DNA of 64,000 nt from Streptomyces sp. WAC05374. Lineage in GTDB: Bacteria; Actinomycetota; Actinomycetes; Streptomycetales; Streptomycetaceae. The notes under the pieces are model-generated. The model ran no database searches, was not told the origin of the DNA, and saw nothing but the letters and a program-made list of their open reading frames with translations. Position 1 is the stretch's first letter. Every line of letters begins with the position of its first letter. Shown piece after piece: positions 19,280 to 27,948 of the stretch. The position numbers and the translations under genes are program-made. The stretch spans positions 49,615-113,614 of the forward strand of contig NZ_SMNQ01000021.1 in NCBI RefSeq assembly GCF_004353505.1. Reading direction: 5' to 3'.

Positions 19280-20605
19280 TCAACCGGGCGTTCCGGCCTT
19301 CCGCCGGTCGTGGAGCTCGGGAAGGGCGCTGAGGGCGGTCGCCCCGTTGACTCCCGCCGGGACGGCGACGCGCTCGTCCTCCTCCTCGTACGCGCCCGGG
19401 TCCCTGGGCGCGGTGTCCGCGGCGACCGGTCGCACCGCGCGGCGGCGGTAGCGCGGCGGGACGAACGCCTCCGCCCAGCGCGGGGCCCGCGGCGTGAAGC
19501 GCGGCAGCAGCAGGAGCACCAGCCCGATCGCGCTCAGCGCGACGATCACCAGCACGATCCACATCGACGCCGAGTGCACCGAGTAGGCCAGGGTGCCGAA
19601 GGCGATCAGCGCCGACCAGAAGTACATGATCAGCACCGCGCGGCTGTGCGAGTGGCCGATCTCCAGCAGCCGGTGGTGCAGGTGCCCCCGGTCGGCCGCG
19701 AACGGCGACTGGCCGTTCCAGGTCCGGCGCACGATCGCCAGCACCAGGTCCGCCATGGGGATCGCGATGATCGTCAGCGGCAGCAGCAGCGGGATGAAGA
19801 CCGGCAGCGCGGCGTGCGTGGCCTCACGGGTCGAGCCCTCGAAGATCTTCAGCGCGTCCGGGTCGACCTGACCGGTGATCGAGATCGCGGAGGCGGCCAG
19901 CACCAGGCCGATCAGCATCGAGCCGGAGTCGCCCATGAAGATCCGCGCGGGGTGCATGTTGTGCGGCAGGAAGCCCAGGCACATGCCCATCAGGATCACC
20001 GCGAACAGCGTCGCGGGCGCGGCCGCCTCGATGGTGAAGCCGTACCAGATGCGGTACGCGTACAGGAAGAACGCGGCGGCCGCGATGCACACCATGCCGG
20101 CGGCCAGGCCGTCGAGACCGTCGACGAAGTTCACCGCGTTGATGGTGATGACGACCAGCGCGACCGTCAGCAGCGTGCCCTGCCACTGGGTGAGCGCCAC
20201 CGTGCCGATGCCCGGGATGGGCAGCCACAGGATCGTCAGACCCTGCATGACCATCACGCCCGCGGCGATCATCTGGCCGCCGAGCTTGATCAGGGCATCG
20301 ATCTCGAACTTGTCGTCCAGGACGCCGATCAGCCAGATCAGGGCGGCGCCGGAGAGCAGCGCGCGGGGCTCGTTGGACAGCTCGAAGACGCTGTTGAGGT
20401 TGGTCAGGTGGTCCGCGACCAGCAGACCCGCGCACAGCCCGAAGAACATGGCGATGCCGCCGAGCCGGGGTGTCGGTTCTCGGTGCACGTCGCGGGCGCG
20501 GATCTCCGGCATCGCTCCGGCCGCGATGGCGAACTTCCGCACCGGACCGGTCAGCAGATAGGTCACCGCGGCCGTGACACAGAGCGTCAGCAGGTAATCA
20601 CGCAC
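19280..20605 (-). CDS. WecA/MraY-family undecaprenyl-phosphate sugar-phosphate transferase
   Basis: About 441 aa from GTG 20605 (GGGG six bases upstream); a start at 20644 would add 13 residues. About eleven membrane helices are visible. Cytoplasmic-loop motifs include TPRLGGIAMF, NFVDGLDGLAAG (the catalytic DD region), FMGDSGSMLIG and DRGHLHHRLLEIGHS. It would transfer a sugar-1-phosphate (probably GlcNAc) from UDP-sugar to undecaprenyl phosphate, starting wall glycopolymer synthesis. The mycobacterial homologue (wecA/rfe) also sits next to atp genes. The last 60 residues are a variable cytoplasmic tail. Confidence 0.92.
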   Translation of the reverse strand: MRDYLLTLCVTAAVTYLLTGPVRKFAIAAGAMPEIRARDVHREPTPRLGGIAMFFGLCAGLLVADHLTNLNSVFELSNEPRALLSGAALIWLIGVLDDKFEIDALIKLGGQMIAAGVMVMQGLTILWLPIPGIGTVALTQWQGTLLTVALVVITINAVNFVDGLDGLAAGMVCIAAAAFFLYAYRIWYGFTIEAAAPATLFAVILMGMCLGFLPHNMHPARIFMGDSGSMLIGLVLAASAISITGQVDPDALKIFEGSTREATHAALPVFIPLLLPLTIIAIPMADLVLAIVRRTWNGQSPFAADRGHLHHRLLEIGHSHSRAVLIMYFWSALIAFGTLAYSVHSASMWIVLVIVALSAIGLVLLLLPRFTPRAPRWAEAFVPPRYRRRAVRPVAADTAPRDPGAYEEEDERVAVPAGVNGATALSALPELHDRRKAGTPG

Positions 20606-20711
20606 GGGCTGCCCCACAGGAATCGCTGGCCATCTCAGCCCCACACCCTAGCTCTGCCGTCCCCATGGTTGAGGACACACGCCCGCCGCCGACGGTTCCA
20701 CGGCCGCTCTT

Positions 20712-21986
20712 CTACCCCCGATACGGGGGAAATCGCCCGGCCAGTTCCCGTACGTCGGCACGGACCTTTCCGGCCGTCTCCTCGTCGCCCCGGAGCGCCG
20801 CCGTGAACAGGGCGGCGATGTGCTCCATGTCCGCGGCGCCCATGCCCTGGGTGGTCACGGCGGCCGTACCCAGCCGGATGCCGCGCCCGTCCCCGTACGG
20901 CAGGGCGCAGGTGTCCAGCACGATGCCGGCCGCGCCGAGGCGGGCCTTGACGTCGCGTCCGTCGATCCCCAGGGGCGTAGGGTCGGCGGTGATCAGGTGG
21001 GTGTCGGTGCCGCCGGTGGTGATGGCGAAGCCCTCCTGGGCGAGCGCGTCGGCGAGCGCCCGCGCGTTGGCCACCACCCGATGGGTGTACGCCGCGAACT
21101 CGGGCGTCGCCGCCTCGCCGAACGCCACCGCCTTGGCGGCGATCGTGTGCATCTGGGCGCCGCCCTGGGTGAACGGGAACACCGCCCGGTCGATGCGCTC
21201 CGCCAGCTCGCTCCCGCACAGCAGCAGCCCGCCGCGCGGCCCGCGCAGCACCTTGTGCGTGGTCGCGCAGACGACGTCGGCGTACGGGACGGGGCTGGGC
21301 GCCGCCCCGCCCGCGACCAGCCCGATGGGGTGGGCCGCGTCCGCGATCAGGCACGCCCCGACCTCGTCGGCGATCTCCCGGAAGGCGGCGTGGTCGATGT
21401 GCCGGGGGTACGAGATCGAGCCACTCACGATCGCCTTCGGGCGGTGCTCGTGCGCGAGGACGCGCACCTGCTCGTAGTCGATGAGCCCGGTCTCGGCGTC
21501 GACGCCGTAGGGGACGAAGTCGAACCAGCGCCCGGAGAAGTTCGCGGGCGACCCGTGCGTCAGGTGCCCCCCGTACGCCAGGCCCATCGCCAGCACCGTG
21601 TCGCCCGGCCGCAGCAGCGCCGCGTACGCCGCGAGGACGGCGGAGGACCCGGAGTGGGCCTGCACGTTCGCGTGGTCGGCCCCGAACAGCGCGGTGGCCC
21701 GCTCCACGGCGATCCGCTCGGCGGCGTCCACATAGGCGCACCCGCCGTGGTACCGGGCGCCGGGGTAGCCCTCGGCGTACTTGTTGGCGAGCGGCGACCC
21801 GAGGGCGGCGAGCACCGCGGGCGAGGCGAAGTTCTCGGCGGCGACGAGCTGGAGGCTGTCGGCCTGGCGCCGTCCCTCCCCCGCCAGGACGTCGGCGATC
21901 TCGGGGTCCTGCCGTCGCAGGGCGTCGGCATCCGCCCGGTACGCGCTCGACTCGCGCACCCCGGCGGCAGCAGCGGTGACCGGCAT
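20712..21986 (-). CDS. glyA: Serine hydroxymethyltransferase-like PLP enzyme
   Basis: 424 aa from ATG 21986, with GGAG six bases upstream. The fold-type I PLP lysine is in CATTHKVLRGPRGG; the folate/serine region AENFASPAVLAALGSPLANKYAEGYPGARYHGG matches SHMT well, as does AHSGSSAVLAAY. It would convert serine and tetrahydrofolate to glycine and methylene-tetrahydrofolate. Streptomyces carry more than one glyA copy, and this one (THKVLRG instead of the usual THKTLRG) may be a divergent paralogue with another aldol substrate. Confidence 0.85.
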   Translation of the reverse strand: MPVTAAAAGVRESSAYRADADALRRQDPEIADVLAGEGRRQADSLQLVAAENFASPAVLAALGSPLANKYAEGYPGARYHGGCAYVDAAERIAVERATALFGADHANVQAHSGSSAVLAAYAALLRPGDTVLAMGLAYGGHLTHGSPANFSGRWFDFVPYGVDAETGLIDYEQVRVLAHEHRPKAIVSGSISYPRHIDHAAFREIADEVGACLIADAAHPIGLVAGGAAPSPVPYADVVCATTHKVLRGPRGGLLLCGSELAERIDRAVFPFTQGGAQMHTIAAKAVAFGEAATPEFAAYTHRVVANARALADALAQEGFAITTGGTDTHLITADPTPLGIDGRDVKARLGAAGIVLDTCALPYGDGRGIRLGTAAVTTQGMGAADMEHIAALFTAALRGDEETAGKVRADVRELAGRFPPYRG

Positions 21987-22075
21987 CAGTGGCTCCAGGC
22001 GTGGGCGGGCCCCGTCACACCCCAATGTAGGCCCGCGCCCCGCTCGCCGCCGGTCGGCGCCCGGCCCCTCGCGCG

Positions 22076-22714
22076 TCAGCGCTTGGCGGCGACCCCGGTC
22101 AGGGCGGTGACCACCGGGTCCAGCGCCTGCTGGATCTCGTCGCCGATGGAGCGGAAGAAGGTGATCGGCGCGCCGTAGGGGTCGTTGACCTCGTCCGCCT
22201 CCGCGCTGGGCGCGAGCAGCCAGCCGCGCAGGGCGGCGGCGGCGCGGACCAGGGCGCGGGCGCGTTCGACCATGCCGTCGCTGAGGGGGTCCGGCAGGGT
22301 GGCCGGATCTATCGCCCGTACGAGGCGGGTGAACTCCTTCAGGGTGAACGTGCGCAGGCCGGCGCTGTGGCCCATCGAGATGACCTGGGCGCGGTGGTCG
22401 CGGGTGGCCGTCAGCACCAGGTCGGCGCGGATGACGTGCTCGTCGAGCAGCTCACGGCCCACGAAGCCGGTCGCGTCCGCGCCGAAGTCGGCGAGGACGA
22501 TCTCGGCGTTGGCCTCCATGGGGGCACCCTCGTGGCCCCAGGTGCCGGCGCTCTCCACGATCAGGCCGCCGCCCATCGGGTCGCCCAGGCGGTCGCTCAG
22601 GGCATGGCGGGTCAGCCGCTCGGTGATCGGCGAGCGGCAGACGTTCCCGGTGCTGACGTGGAGGATGCGGAACGAGCTCTCCGTGCCTATGCCACGCCCC
22701 TCAGGGGCGGTCAA
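22076..22714 (-). CDS. Low-molecular-weight protein tyrosine phosphatase-fold protein, Cys to Ser
   Basis: About 212 aa from a TTG at 22714 overlapping the tsaC stop (TTGA); the start is uncertain. The P-loop region reads ILHVSTGNVCRSPITERL. In active LMW phosphatases the loop is V-C-x-G-N-x-C-R-S, with the first Cys as nucleophile; here that position is Ser while the Arg and second Cys remain. The C-terminal DPLSDG may be the counterpart of the acid loop DPY. This suggests a phosphate-binding or regulatory protein or altered chemistry. It is in the tsaC-prmC-prfA operon. Confidence 0.8.
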   Translation of the reverse strand: MTAPEGRGIGTESSFRILHVSTGNVCRSPITERLTRHALSDRLGDPMGGGLIVESAGTWGHEGAPMEANAEIVLADFGADATGFVGRELLDEHVIRADLVLTATRDHRAQVISMGHSAGLRTFTLKEFTRLVRAIDPATLPDPLSDGMVERARALVRAAAALRGWLLAPSAEADEVNDPYGAPITFFRSIGDEIQQALDPVVTALTGVAAKR

Positions 22715-23358
22715 TTGGCCACCTCGAGGTCGGGTACCACCTTGCGCAGCTCCTCCACGGACAGGGCGCCCGCGCGCAGCAGGACCGGGACCTCGCCGGT
22801 GACGTCGACGATCGACGACGGGACGATGCCCGGGGTCGGACCGCCGTCCAGGTACACGGAGACGGAGTCGCCGAGCATGCCCTGGGCGGCGTCGCAGTCC
22901 TCCGGCGCCGGGTGGCCGGTCAGGTTGGCCGACGAGACGGCCATCGGGCCCACCTCGGTGAGCAGCTCGATGGCGACCGGGTGCAGCGGCATCCGGATCG
23001 CCACGGTGCCCCGGGTGTCGCCGAGGTCCCACTGGAGCGACGGCTGGTGGCGGGCGACCAGCGTCAGCGCGCCGGGCCAGAAGGCGTCGACGAGCTCCCA
23101 CGCCTGCTCGGAGAAGTCCGTGACGAGGCCGTGCAGGGTGTTCGGCGAGCCGATCAGGACAGGGGTGGGCATGTTGCGGCCGCGCCCCTTGGCCTCCAGC
23201 AGGTCCGCGACGGCCTCCGGGGTGAAGGCGTCCGCGCCGATCCCGTACACGGTGTCGGTGGGGAGCACGACGAGCTCGCCGCGGCGGACGGCGGACGCGG
23301 CCTCACGCAGGCCGGTCGTGCGGTCCGTCGCGTCGTTGCAGTCGTATCGCCGTGCCAT
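22711..23358 (-). CDS. tsaC: L-threonylcarbamoyladenylate synthase
   Basis: 215 aa YrdC/Sua5 domain without the C-terminal Sua5 extension. VLPTDTVYGIGADAF and KGRGRNMPTPVLIG bind ATP and threonine, and STVSSANLTGHPAP-like sequence (AVSSANLTGHPAP) is present. It makes threonylcarbamoyl-AMP for the t6A37 modification of ANN-decoding tRNAs. It sits between prmC and the phosphatase-fold gene, as in mycobacteria (prfA-prmC-sua5). Confidence 0.95.
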   Translation of the reverse strand: MARRYDCNDATDRTTGLREAASAVRRGELVVLPTDTVYGIGADAFTPEAVADLLEAKGRGRNMPTPVLIGSPNTLHGLVTDFSEQAWELVDAFWPGALTLVARHQPSLQWDLGDTRGTVAIRMPLHPVAIELLTEVGPMAVSSANLTGHPAPEDCDAAQGMLGDSVSVYLDGGPTPGIVPSSIVDVTGEVPVLLRAGALSVEELRKVVPDLEVAN

Positions 23359-23539
23359 CAGCGGGCCCTCCTATGTTCCGTCACTCGGTTCGCCGCCGGG
23401 GCGCTGAAGCGTCCGCCGACGGTGGATCGTGCTCGGCCCCTCGTTCCTCGGGACCTCCGCGCGTTCTCCCTTTCGGTGTCCGCGCGCCCCTTCAGCTCAC
23501 TCGCTCCAGGCGCCCCAAGCACCGCCGCGTACCGTGCCG

Positions 23540-24385
23540 TCATGGCATCGCCTTGCGCGCGGTCGCGAAGCGCGGGCGGTTGTTCAGATCGGGGTGGTCG
23601 GCGGCGTCCGCCCAGCCGGCCTCCTCGTTGAAGATCCACGGCACCTGGCCGCCCTGGGTGTCGGCGTGCTCGACGACGACGAGGCCGCCGGGGCGCAGCA
23701 GCCGGTGGGCGGTGCGTTCGATGCCGCGGATGGTGTCGAGGCCGTCCTCGCCGGAGAAGAGCGCCATCTCCGGGTCGTGGTCGCGGGCCTCGGGCGCGAC
23801 GTACTCCCACTCGGTGAGGGGGATGTACGGGGGGTTGGAGATGACCAGGTCGACCTGGCCGTTCAGCTCGGGCAGGGCCGTCAGGGCGTCCCCCTGGTGG
23901 ACCGTGACCCTGGACCCCGCCGCGTTCTTGCGGGTCCACACCAGGGCGTCCTCGGACAGCTCCACGGCGTGCACGCGCGAGCGCGGCACCTCCTGGGCCA
24001 TGGCGAGCGCGATGGCGCCGGAGCCGGAGCACAGGTCCACGATGAGCGGCTCGACGACGTCCATCGCCCGTACGGCGTCTATGGCCCACCCGACGACCGA
24101 CTCGGTCTCGGGGCGCGGCACGAAGACACCGGGGCCCACCTGGAGCTCCAGGTAGCGGAAGAACGCCCGCCCGGTGATGTGCTGGAGCGGCTCGCGGGCC
24201 TCGCGGCGGGCGACGGCCTCCCAGTAGCGGGCGTCGAAGTCCGCGTCCTTGACGTTGTGCAGCTCTCCCCGCTTGACGCCGTGCACGAACGCGGCGAGCT
24301 CCTCCGCGTCGAAGCGCGGTGACGGCACGCCGGCGTCGGCCAGCCGCTGGGTGGCCTGGGCCACCTCGGCAAGCAGCAGGTTCAC
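23540..24385 (-). CDS. prmC: Peptide chain release factor N5-glutamine methyltransferase
   Basis: 281 aa from GTG 24385, with GGAGG six bases upstream; the frame is open further upstream through prfA but has no other support. The N-terminal helical domain is followed by a class I SAM domain, motif IVDLCSGSGAIALAMA, and the catalytic NPPY (LVISNPPYIPLTEWEYV). It methylates the Gln of the GGQ motif in release factors RF1 and RF2. It lies 32 bp after prfA, its substrate's gene. Confidence 0.96.
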   Translation of the reverse strand: MNLLLAEVAQATQRLADAGVPSPRFDAEELAAFVHGVKRGELHNVKDADFDARYWEAVARREAREPLQHITGRAFFRYLELQVGPGVFVPRPETESVVGWAIDAVRAMDVVEPLIVDLCSGSGAIALAMAQEVPRSRVHAVELSEDALVWTRKNAAGSRVTVHQGDALTALPELNGQVDLVISNPPYIPLTEWEYVAPEARDHDPEMALFSGEDGLDTIRGIERTAHRLLRPGGLVVVEHADTQGGQVPWIFNEEAGWADAADHPDLNNRPRFATARKAMP

Positions 24386-24417
24386 GCTGGTCCTCCGGGC
24401 TGGGCGGGTTGCTGGTA

Positions 24418-25497
24418 TTACTGCGCGGCGGCGAGCTTGGCGGCGGAGTCGGCGTCGACACACGCCTGGATCACCGCGTCGAGCTCCCCGTCGAGCACCT
24501 GGTCCAAGTTGTACGCCTTGAAGCCGACCCGGTGGTCCGAGATCCGGTTTTCCGGGAAGTTGTACGTCCGGATCTTCTCGGACCGGTCGACGGTGCGCAC
24601 CTGGCTGCGGCGGGCGTCGGCGGCGTTCTTCTCGGCTTCCTCCTGGGCGGCGGCGAGCAGCCTGGAGCGCAGGATACGCAGGGCCTGCTCCTTGTTCTGG
24701 AGCTGGCTCTTCTCGTTCTGGCAGGAGGCGACGATGCCGGTCGGCAGGTGGGTGATGCGGACGGCGGAGTCGGTGGTGTTGACGGACTGGCCGCCGGGGC
24801 CGGAGGACCGGTAGACGTCGATGCGCAGGTCGTTGGCGTGGATCTCGACGTCGATCTCCTCGGCCTCGGGCGTCACGAGGACACCGGCGGCGGAGGTGTG
24901 GATGCGGCCCTGCGACTCGGTGGCGGGCACGCGCTGGACGCGGTGCACCCCGCCCTCGTACTTCAGCCGGGCCCACACGCCCTGGCCGGGCTCGGTGGCG
25001 CCGTTGCCGCCCTTGGTCTTCACGGCGACCTGGACGTCCTTGTAGCCGCCGAGCTCGGACTCGGTGGCGTCGATGATCTCGGTCTTCCAGCCGACGCGCT
25101 CGGCGTACCGCAGGTACATGCGCAGCAGGTCGCCGGCGAACAGGGCGGACTCGTCGCCGCCCGCGCCCGCCTTGATCTCCAGGATGACGTCCTTGTCGTC
25201 GCTGGGGTCGCGGGGGACGAGCAGCAGCCGCAGCTTGTCGGTCAGCTCCTCGCGCCGCTTCTCCAGCTCCTTGACCTCGGCGGCGAAGTCGGGGTCGTCG
25301 GCGGCGAACTCGCGGGCCGTCTCGATGTCCTCGCCGGTCTGCTTCCAGGAGCGGTACGTGGCGACGATCGGGGTCAGCTCGGCGTAGCGCTTGTTGAGCT
25401 TGCGCGCGTTGGCCTGATCGGCGTGGACCGAAGGGTCGGCAAGCTTCGTCTCGAGATCGGCGTGCTCGCCGATCAGTTCCTCGACCGCCTCGAACAT
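24418..25497 (-). CDS. prfA: Peptide chain release factor 1
   Basis: 359 aa from ATG 25497. The codon-recognition tripeptide is in RVPATESQGR (PAT, RF1 type), and the catalytic GGQ is in SSGPGGQSVNTTDSAVRI. RF1 reads UAA and UAG and triggers peptidyl-tRNA hydrolysis. Co-located with prmC and rpmE in the same direction. Confidence 0.97.
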   Translation of the reverse strand: MFEAVEELIGEHADLETKLADPSVHADQANARKLNKRYAELTPIVATYRSWKQTGEDIETAREFAADDPDFAAEVKELEKRREELTDKLRLLLVPRDPSDDKDVILEIKAGAGGDESALFAGDLLRMYLRYAERVGWKTEIIDATESELGGYKDVQVAVKTKGGNGATEPGQGVWARLKYEGGVHRVQRVPATESQGRIHTSAAGVLVTPEAEEIDVEIHANDLRIDVYRSSGPGGQSVNTTDSAVRITHLPTGIVASCQNEKSQLQNKEQALRILRSRLLAAAQEEAEKNAADARRSQVRTVDRSEKIRTYNFPENRISDHRVGFKAYNLDQVLDGELDAVIQACVDADSAAKLAAAQ

Positions 25498-25602
25498 CGG
25501 GGGCTCCTGGTTTCGCGAAAAAAGGGCTGCTGTGGAAGACGGCAAAGCGCCGGTCCCGGCCGCCCCGACACGCGGGGGGCCGGAGACCGGCGCAGTGGCT
25601 CG

Positions 25603-25827
25603 CTACTTGGCGGAGCCGGCAGCCTTCTTGCCGAAGCGGGCCTCGAAGCGGGCCACACGGCCACCGGTGTCGAGGATCTTCTGCTTGCCCGTGTAGAACG
25701 GGTGGCACTCGGAGCAGACCTCGGCACGGATGGTGCCGCCCTGGATCGTGCTACGGGTGGTGAACGACGCGCCACAGGTGCAGCTGACCTGCGTCTCGAC
25801 GTACTCGGGGTGGATGTCGCGCTTCAA
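25603..25827 (-). CDS. rpmE: 50S ribosomal protein L31, zinc-binding form
   Basis: 74 aa from TTG 25827 with AGGAG five bases upstream. The sequence MKRDIHPEYVETQVSCTC has a CxC pair, and CSECHPFYTGKQK supplies CxxC: four Cys, the C+ zinc form. Zinc-free paralogues replace this form under Zur control in many Streptomyces; no Zur box was recognised here. Confidence 0.96.
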   Translation of the reverse strand: MKRDIHPEYVETQVSCTCGASFTTRSTIQGGTIRAEVCSECHPFYTGKQKILDTGGRVARFEARFGKKAAGSAK

Positions 25828-25969
25828 GGTGTCTCCTAGTTTCGGGAGGGCGCCGGGTCGCACGGGCGGGATGCGCGTGCGTGAACCGGGGCCGACGTAC
25901 CAGTCTGCCAGGACCGGCCGTATCTCCCAAAACCGGGGGGTGGCCGGATCTATTCCGGGCCCGCCCGAC

Positions 25970-27067
25970 TCACTTCACGACGCCCCCGGCCGTGCCGGTC
26001 GCGGCGTCCTTGGTGGCGGAGGCGGGGATCGGCCGGTCGGCCTTCAGGGCCGCCCACACCTGCTGCGACTGGGCCTTCAGCGGGACGACGCGGTTGAGGT
26101 CGGCGGGGTCGTACCGGACCGGCAGGGTGACCATGTGCACGTCGTCGGCGCCGAGCTGCCCCAGTCCGCGGGCGAAGTCGGCGAGCTCCTTGACGGAGTC
26201 CAGCTCGGAGTCGGGGCGGATGGCCTTGGTGGCGGTGTCGGCGAGGTTCCACAGCTTCTTGGGGCTGGTGAAGACGCCGACGCTCTTGGCCTGCTCGATG
26301 AAGGCCTTCATGAACGCCTGCTGGAGCTGGATGCGGCCGAGGTCGCTGCCGTCGCCGACGCCCTTGCGGGTGCGGACGAGGCCGAGGGCCTGCTCGCCGG
26401 TGAGCGTGTGGGGGCCGGCGGCCAGGTCGAGGTGGCTGCTGGTGTCCTTGATCGGCTTGGTGGTGGTGATCTCCACACCGCCGAGCTCGTCGATGAGCTT
26501 CTTGAAGCCGGTGAAGTCGACCTCGATGTAGTGGTCCATGCGGATGCCGGACATCGCCTCGACGGTCTTCACCGCGCAGGCCGGGCCGCCGGCCTCGTAC
26601 GCCGTGTTGAACATCGCCTTGCGCTGTCCGGGGACGGCCGCGCCGGACCTGTCGGTGCAGTCGGGGCGCTCGATGATCGTGTCACGGGGTACGGACACGA
26701 CGCTCGCCTTCCTGTGGCCCTCGTACAGGTGCACGATCATCGCGGTGTCGGAGCGGGCGGCGCCCTCGTCCCGGCCGTACGCGCCGTTTGCGCCGGCCCG
26801 GGTGTCGGAGCCCAGCACCAGGATGTCCATGGAGCCGTTGTCGACGTCCTGCGGGCGGTCGTCGTCGCGGAGCTGCCCGTTGATGTCGACGCTGTCGATG
26901 TTGCCGTTGAGCGTGAAGTACGCGTAACCGAGTCCGCACCCGCCGACCAGAACCAGGCCGGCGGCCGACCACGCGGTGACGGTGAGCGCTCTGCGCCCCT
27001 TGCCGCCCGGACGGCGGCGCCGTCCGGTGGCACGTATTCGGCTGGTCTTGCTGCCCTGCTCGGCCAT
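25970..27067 (-). CDS. LytR-CpsA-Psr (LCP) family cell-wall glycopolymer ligase
   Basis: 365 aa. A short Arg-rich cytoplasmic start (RRRRPGGKGRRAL) precedes one membrane helix at about 29-50. The extracellular LCP domain contains ILVLGSDTRAG, ARSDTAMIVHLYEG and VSVPRDTIIERPDC, whose Asp and Arg residues bind Mg and the lipid pyrophosphate. LCP proteins move glycopolymers from undecaprenyl pyrophosphate to peptidoglycan. It may act on the polymer begun by the WecA-like enzyme encoded nearby, which is inference. Confidence 0.93.
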   Translation of the reverse strand: MAEQGSKTSRIRATGRRRRPGGKGRRALTVTAWSAAGLVLVGGCGLGYAYFTLNGNIDSVDINGQLRDDDRPQDVDNGSMDILVLGSDTRAGANGAYGRDEGAARSDTAMIVHLYEGHRKASVVSVPRDTIIERPDCTDRSGAAVPGQRKAMFNTAYEAGGPACAVKTVEAMSGIRMDHYIEVDFTGFKKLIDELGGVEITTTKPIKDTSSHLDLAAGPHTLTGEQALGLVRTRKGVGDGSDLGRIQLQQAFMKAFIEQAKSVGVFTSPKKLWNLADTATKAIRPDSELDSVKELADFARGLGQLGADDVHMVTLPVRYDPADLNRVVPLKAQSQQVWAALKADRPIPASATKDAATGTAGGVVK

Positions 27068-27192
27068 GGTCTCCTCAGTCCTCGCTGGTTCCGCTACCCC
27101 CGACCGCGACGATCAGGCACTGTCGGCCTGTCAGACGGGGAGGCGGCCCACAGGGTTGCACGGCCGGCCCAGAACCCCCACGGAACGCGCAG

Positions 27193-27220
27193 TGCCCACC
27201 GCGCGGGTACGCGATGGGCA
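27193..27220 (-). terminator. Hairpin after the small secreted-protein gene
   Basis: TGCCCA...TGGGCA (27193-27198 with 27215-27220) and CGCG/CGCG (27200-27203 with 27210-27213) form a two-part stem with single-base bulges and a 6-nt loop, about 95 bp past the stop at 27315. Confidence 0.5.
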
Positions 27221-27314
27221 CAGGACCGCTCTGACCTGCGGCGTTGCCGCGAAGCCGGCGGGTTCGCGGGGAGCCGCCCGTGGTGGGCGGCGTGGCGAAG
27301 GTCGCAGTACGGCG

Positions 27315-27857
27315 TCACTTCGCCACCTTGATGTCGAAGGCGCAGCCGACGATCTGTTCGTACTTCTCGCCGTCCTGCTCGTACTGGAAGCGGCAGCCCC
27401 GCCCCTCTCCACGGACCGGTCCGGTGATCCGCAGGTGCGCCGCGTAGTAGGCGTCGCTGAACGAGCCGGGCTCCACGACCACCCCGGCCGCGGAATGGTC
27501 CTCGAGCCGGCTGAACCGCGTCGTGTGCGGGAGGCCCTCCTTGGCGAGGAGCGGCACCCCGTCCGTGTCGTCCAGATCGAACGCGGGATAGTCCACGACC
27601 TCCACACCAGTGGGCACGTCGATCATTTCCACCTTGGTGATGCGCAGCGGCCGGCCGCTCTGGTTGTAGGGCAGCGGCAGGGCGAACCACCACTCCTCCC
27701 CCACCCGCGCGTGGTCGTACCCGGCCGTTCCCCGCGCCTGCTCCCCGCCGTGGAGCGCCTCCCCGGCCCTCCGGCCGTCGAAAGCGGGAGAGCCCGACCA
27801 CCCCGCCAGGAGCCCCGTTATGACCACGACGAGGGCGAGCACGGCCTTGGTACGCAC
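27315..27857 (-). CDS. Membrane-anchored or secreted protein, unknown function
   Basis: 180 aa from GTG 27857 with GGAAGG nine bases upstream; another GTG at 27914 would add 19 residues. A hydrophobic segment (KAVLALVVVITGLLAG, about residues 4-19) is a signal anchor. The rest is soluble and predicted mostly beta, with two Cys (GRGCRFQYEQ... IVGCAFDIK) that may form a disulfide near the C-terminus. I do not recognise a family. It is 91 bp downstream of the secreted protease gene. Confidence 0.7.
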   Translation of the reverse strand: MRTKAVLALVVVITGLLAGWSGSPAFDGRRAGEALHGGEQARGTAGYDHARVGEEWWFALPLPYNQSGRPLRITKVEMIDVPTGVEVVDYPAFDLDDTDGVPLLAKEGLPHTTRFSRLEDHSAAGVVVEPGSFSDAYYAAHLRITGPVRGEGRGCRFQYEQDGEKYEQIVGCAFDIKVAK

Positions 27858-27948
27858 GGAGAACGGCCTTCCGGTAGAGGTCTTGGCGCGACTGTGCCCG
27901 CCGTGCGGGTGCACGGCGGGCACAGGGCATGTGCGGGGACGGGGCGGC

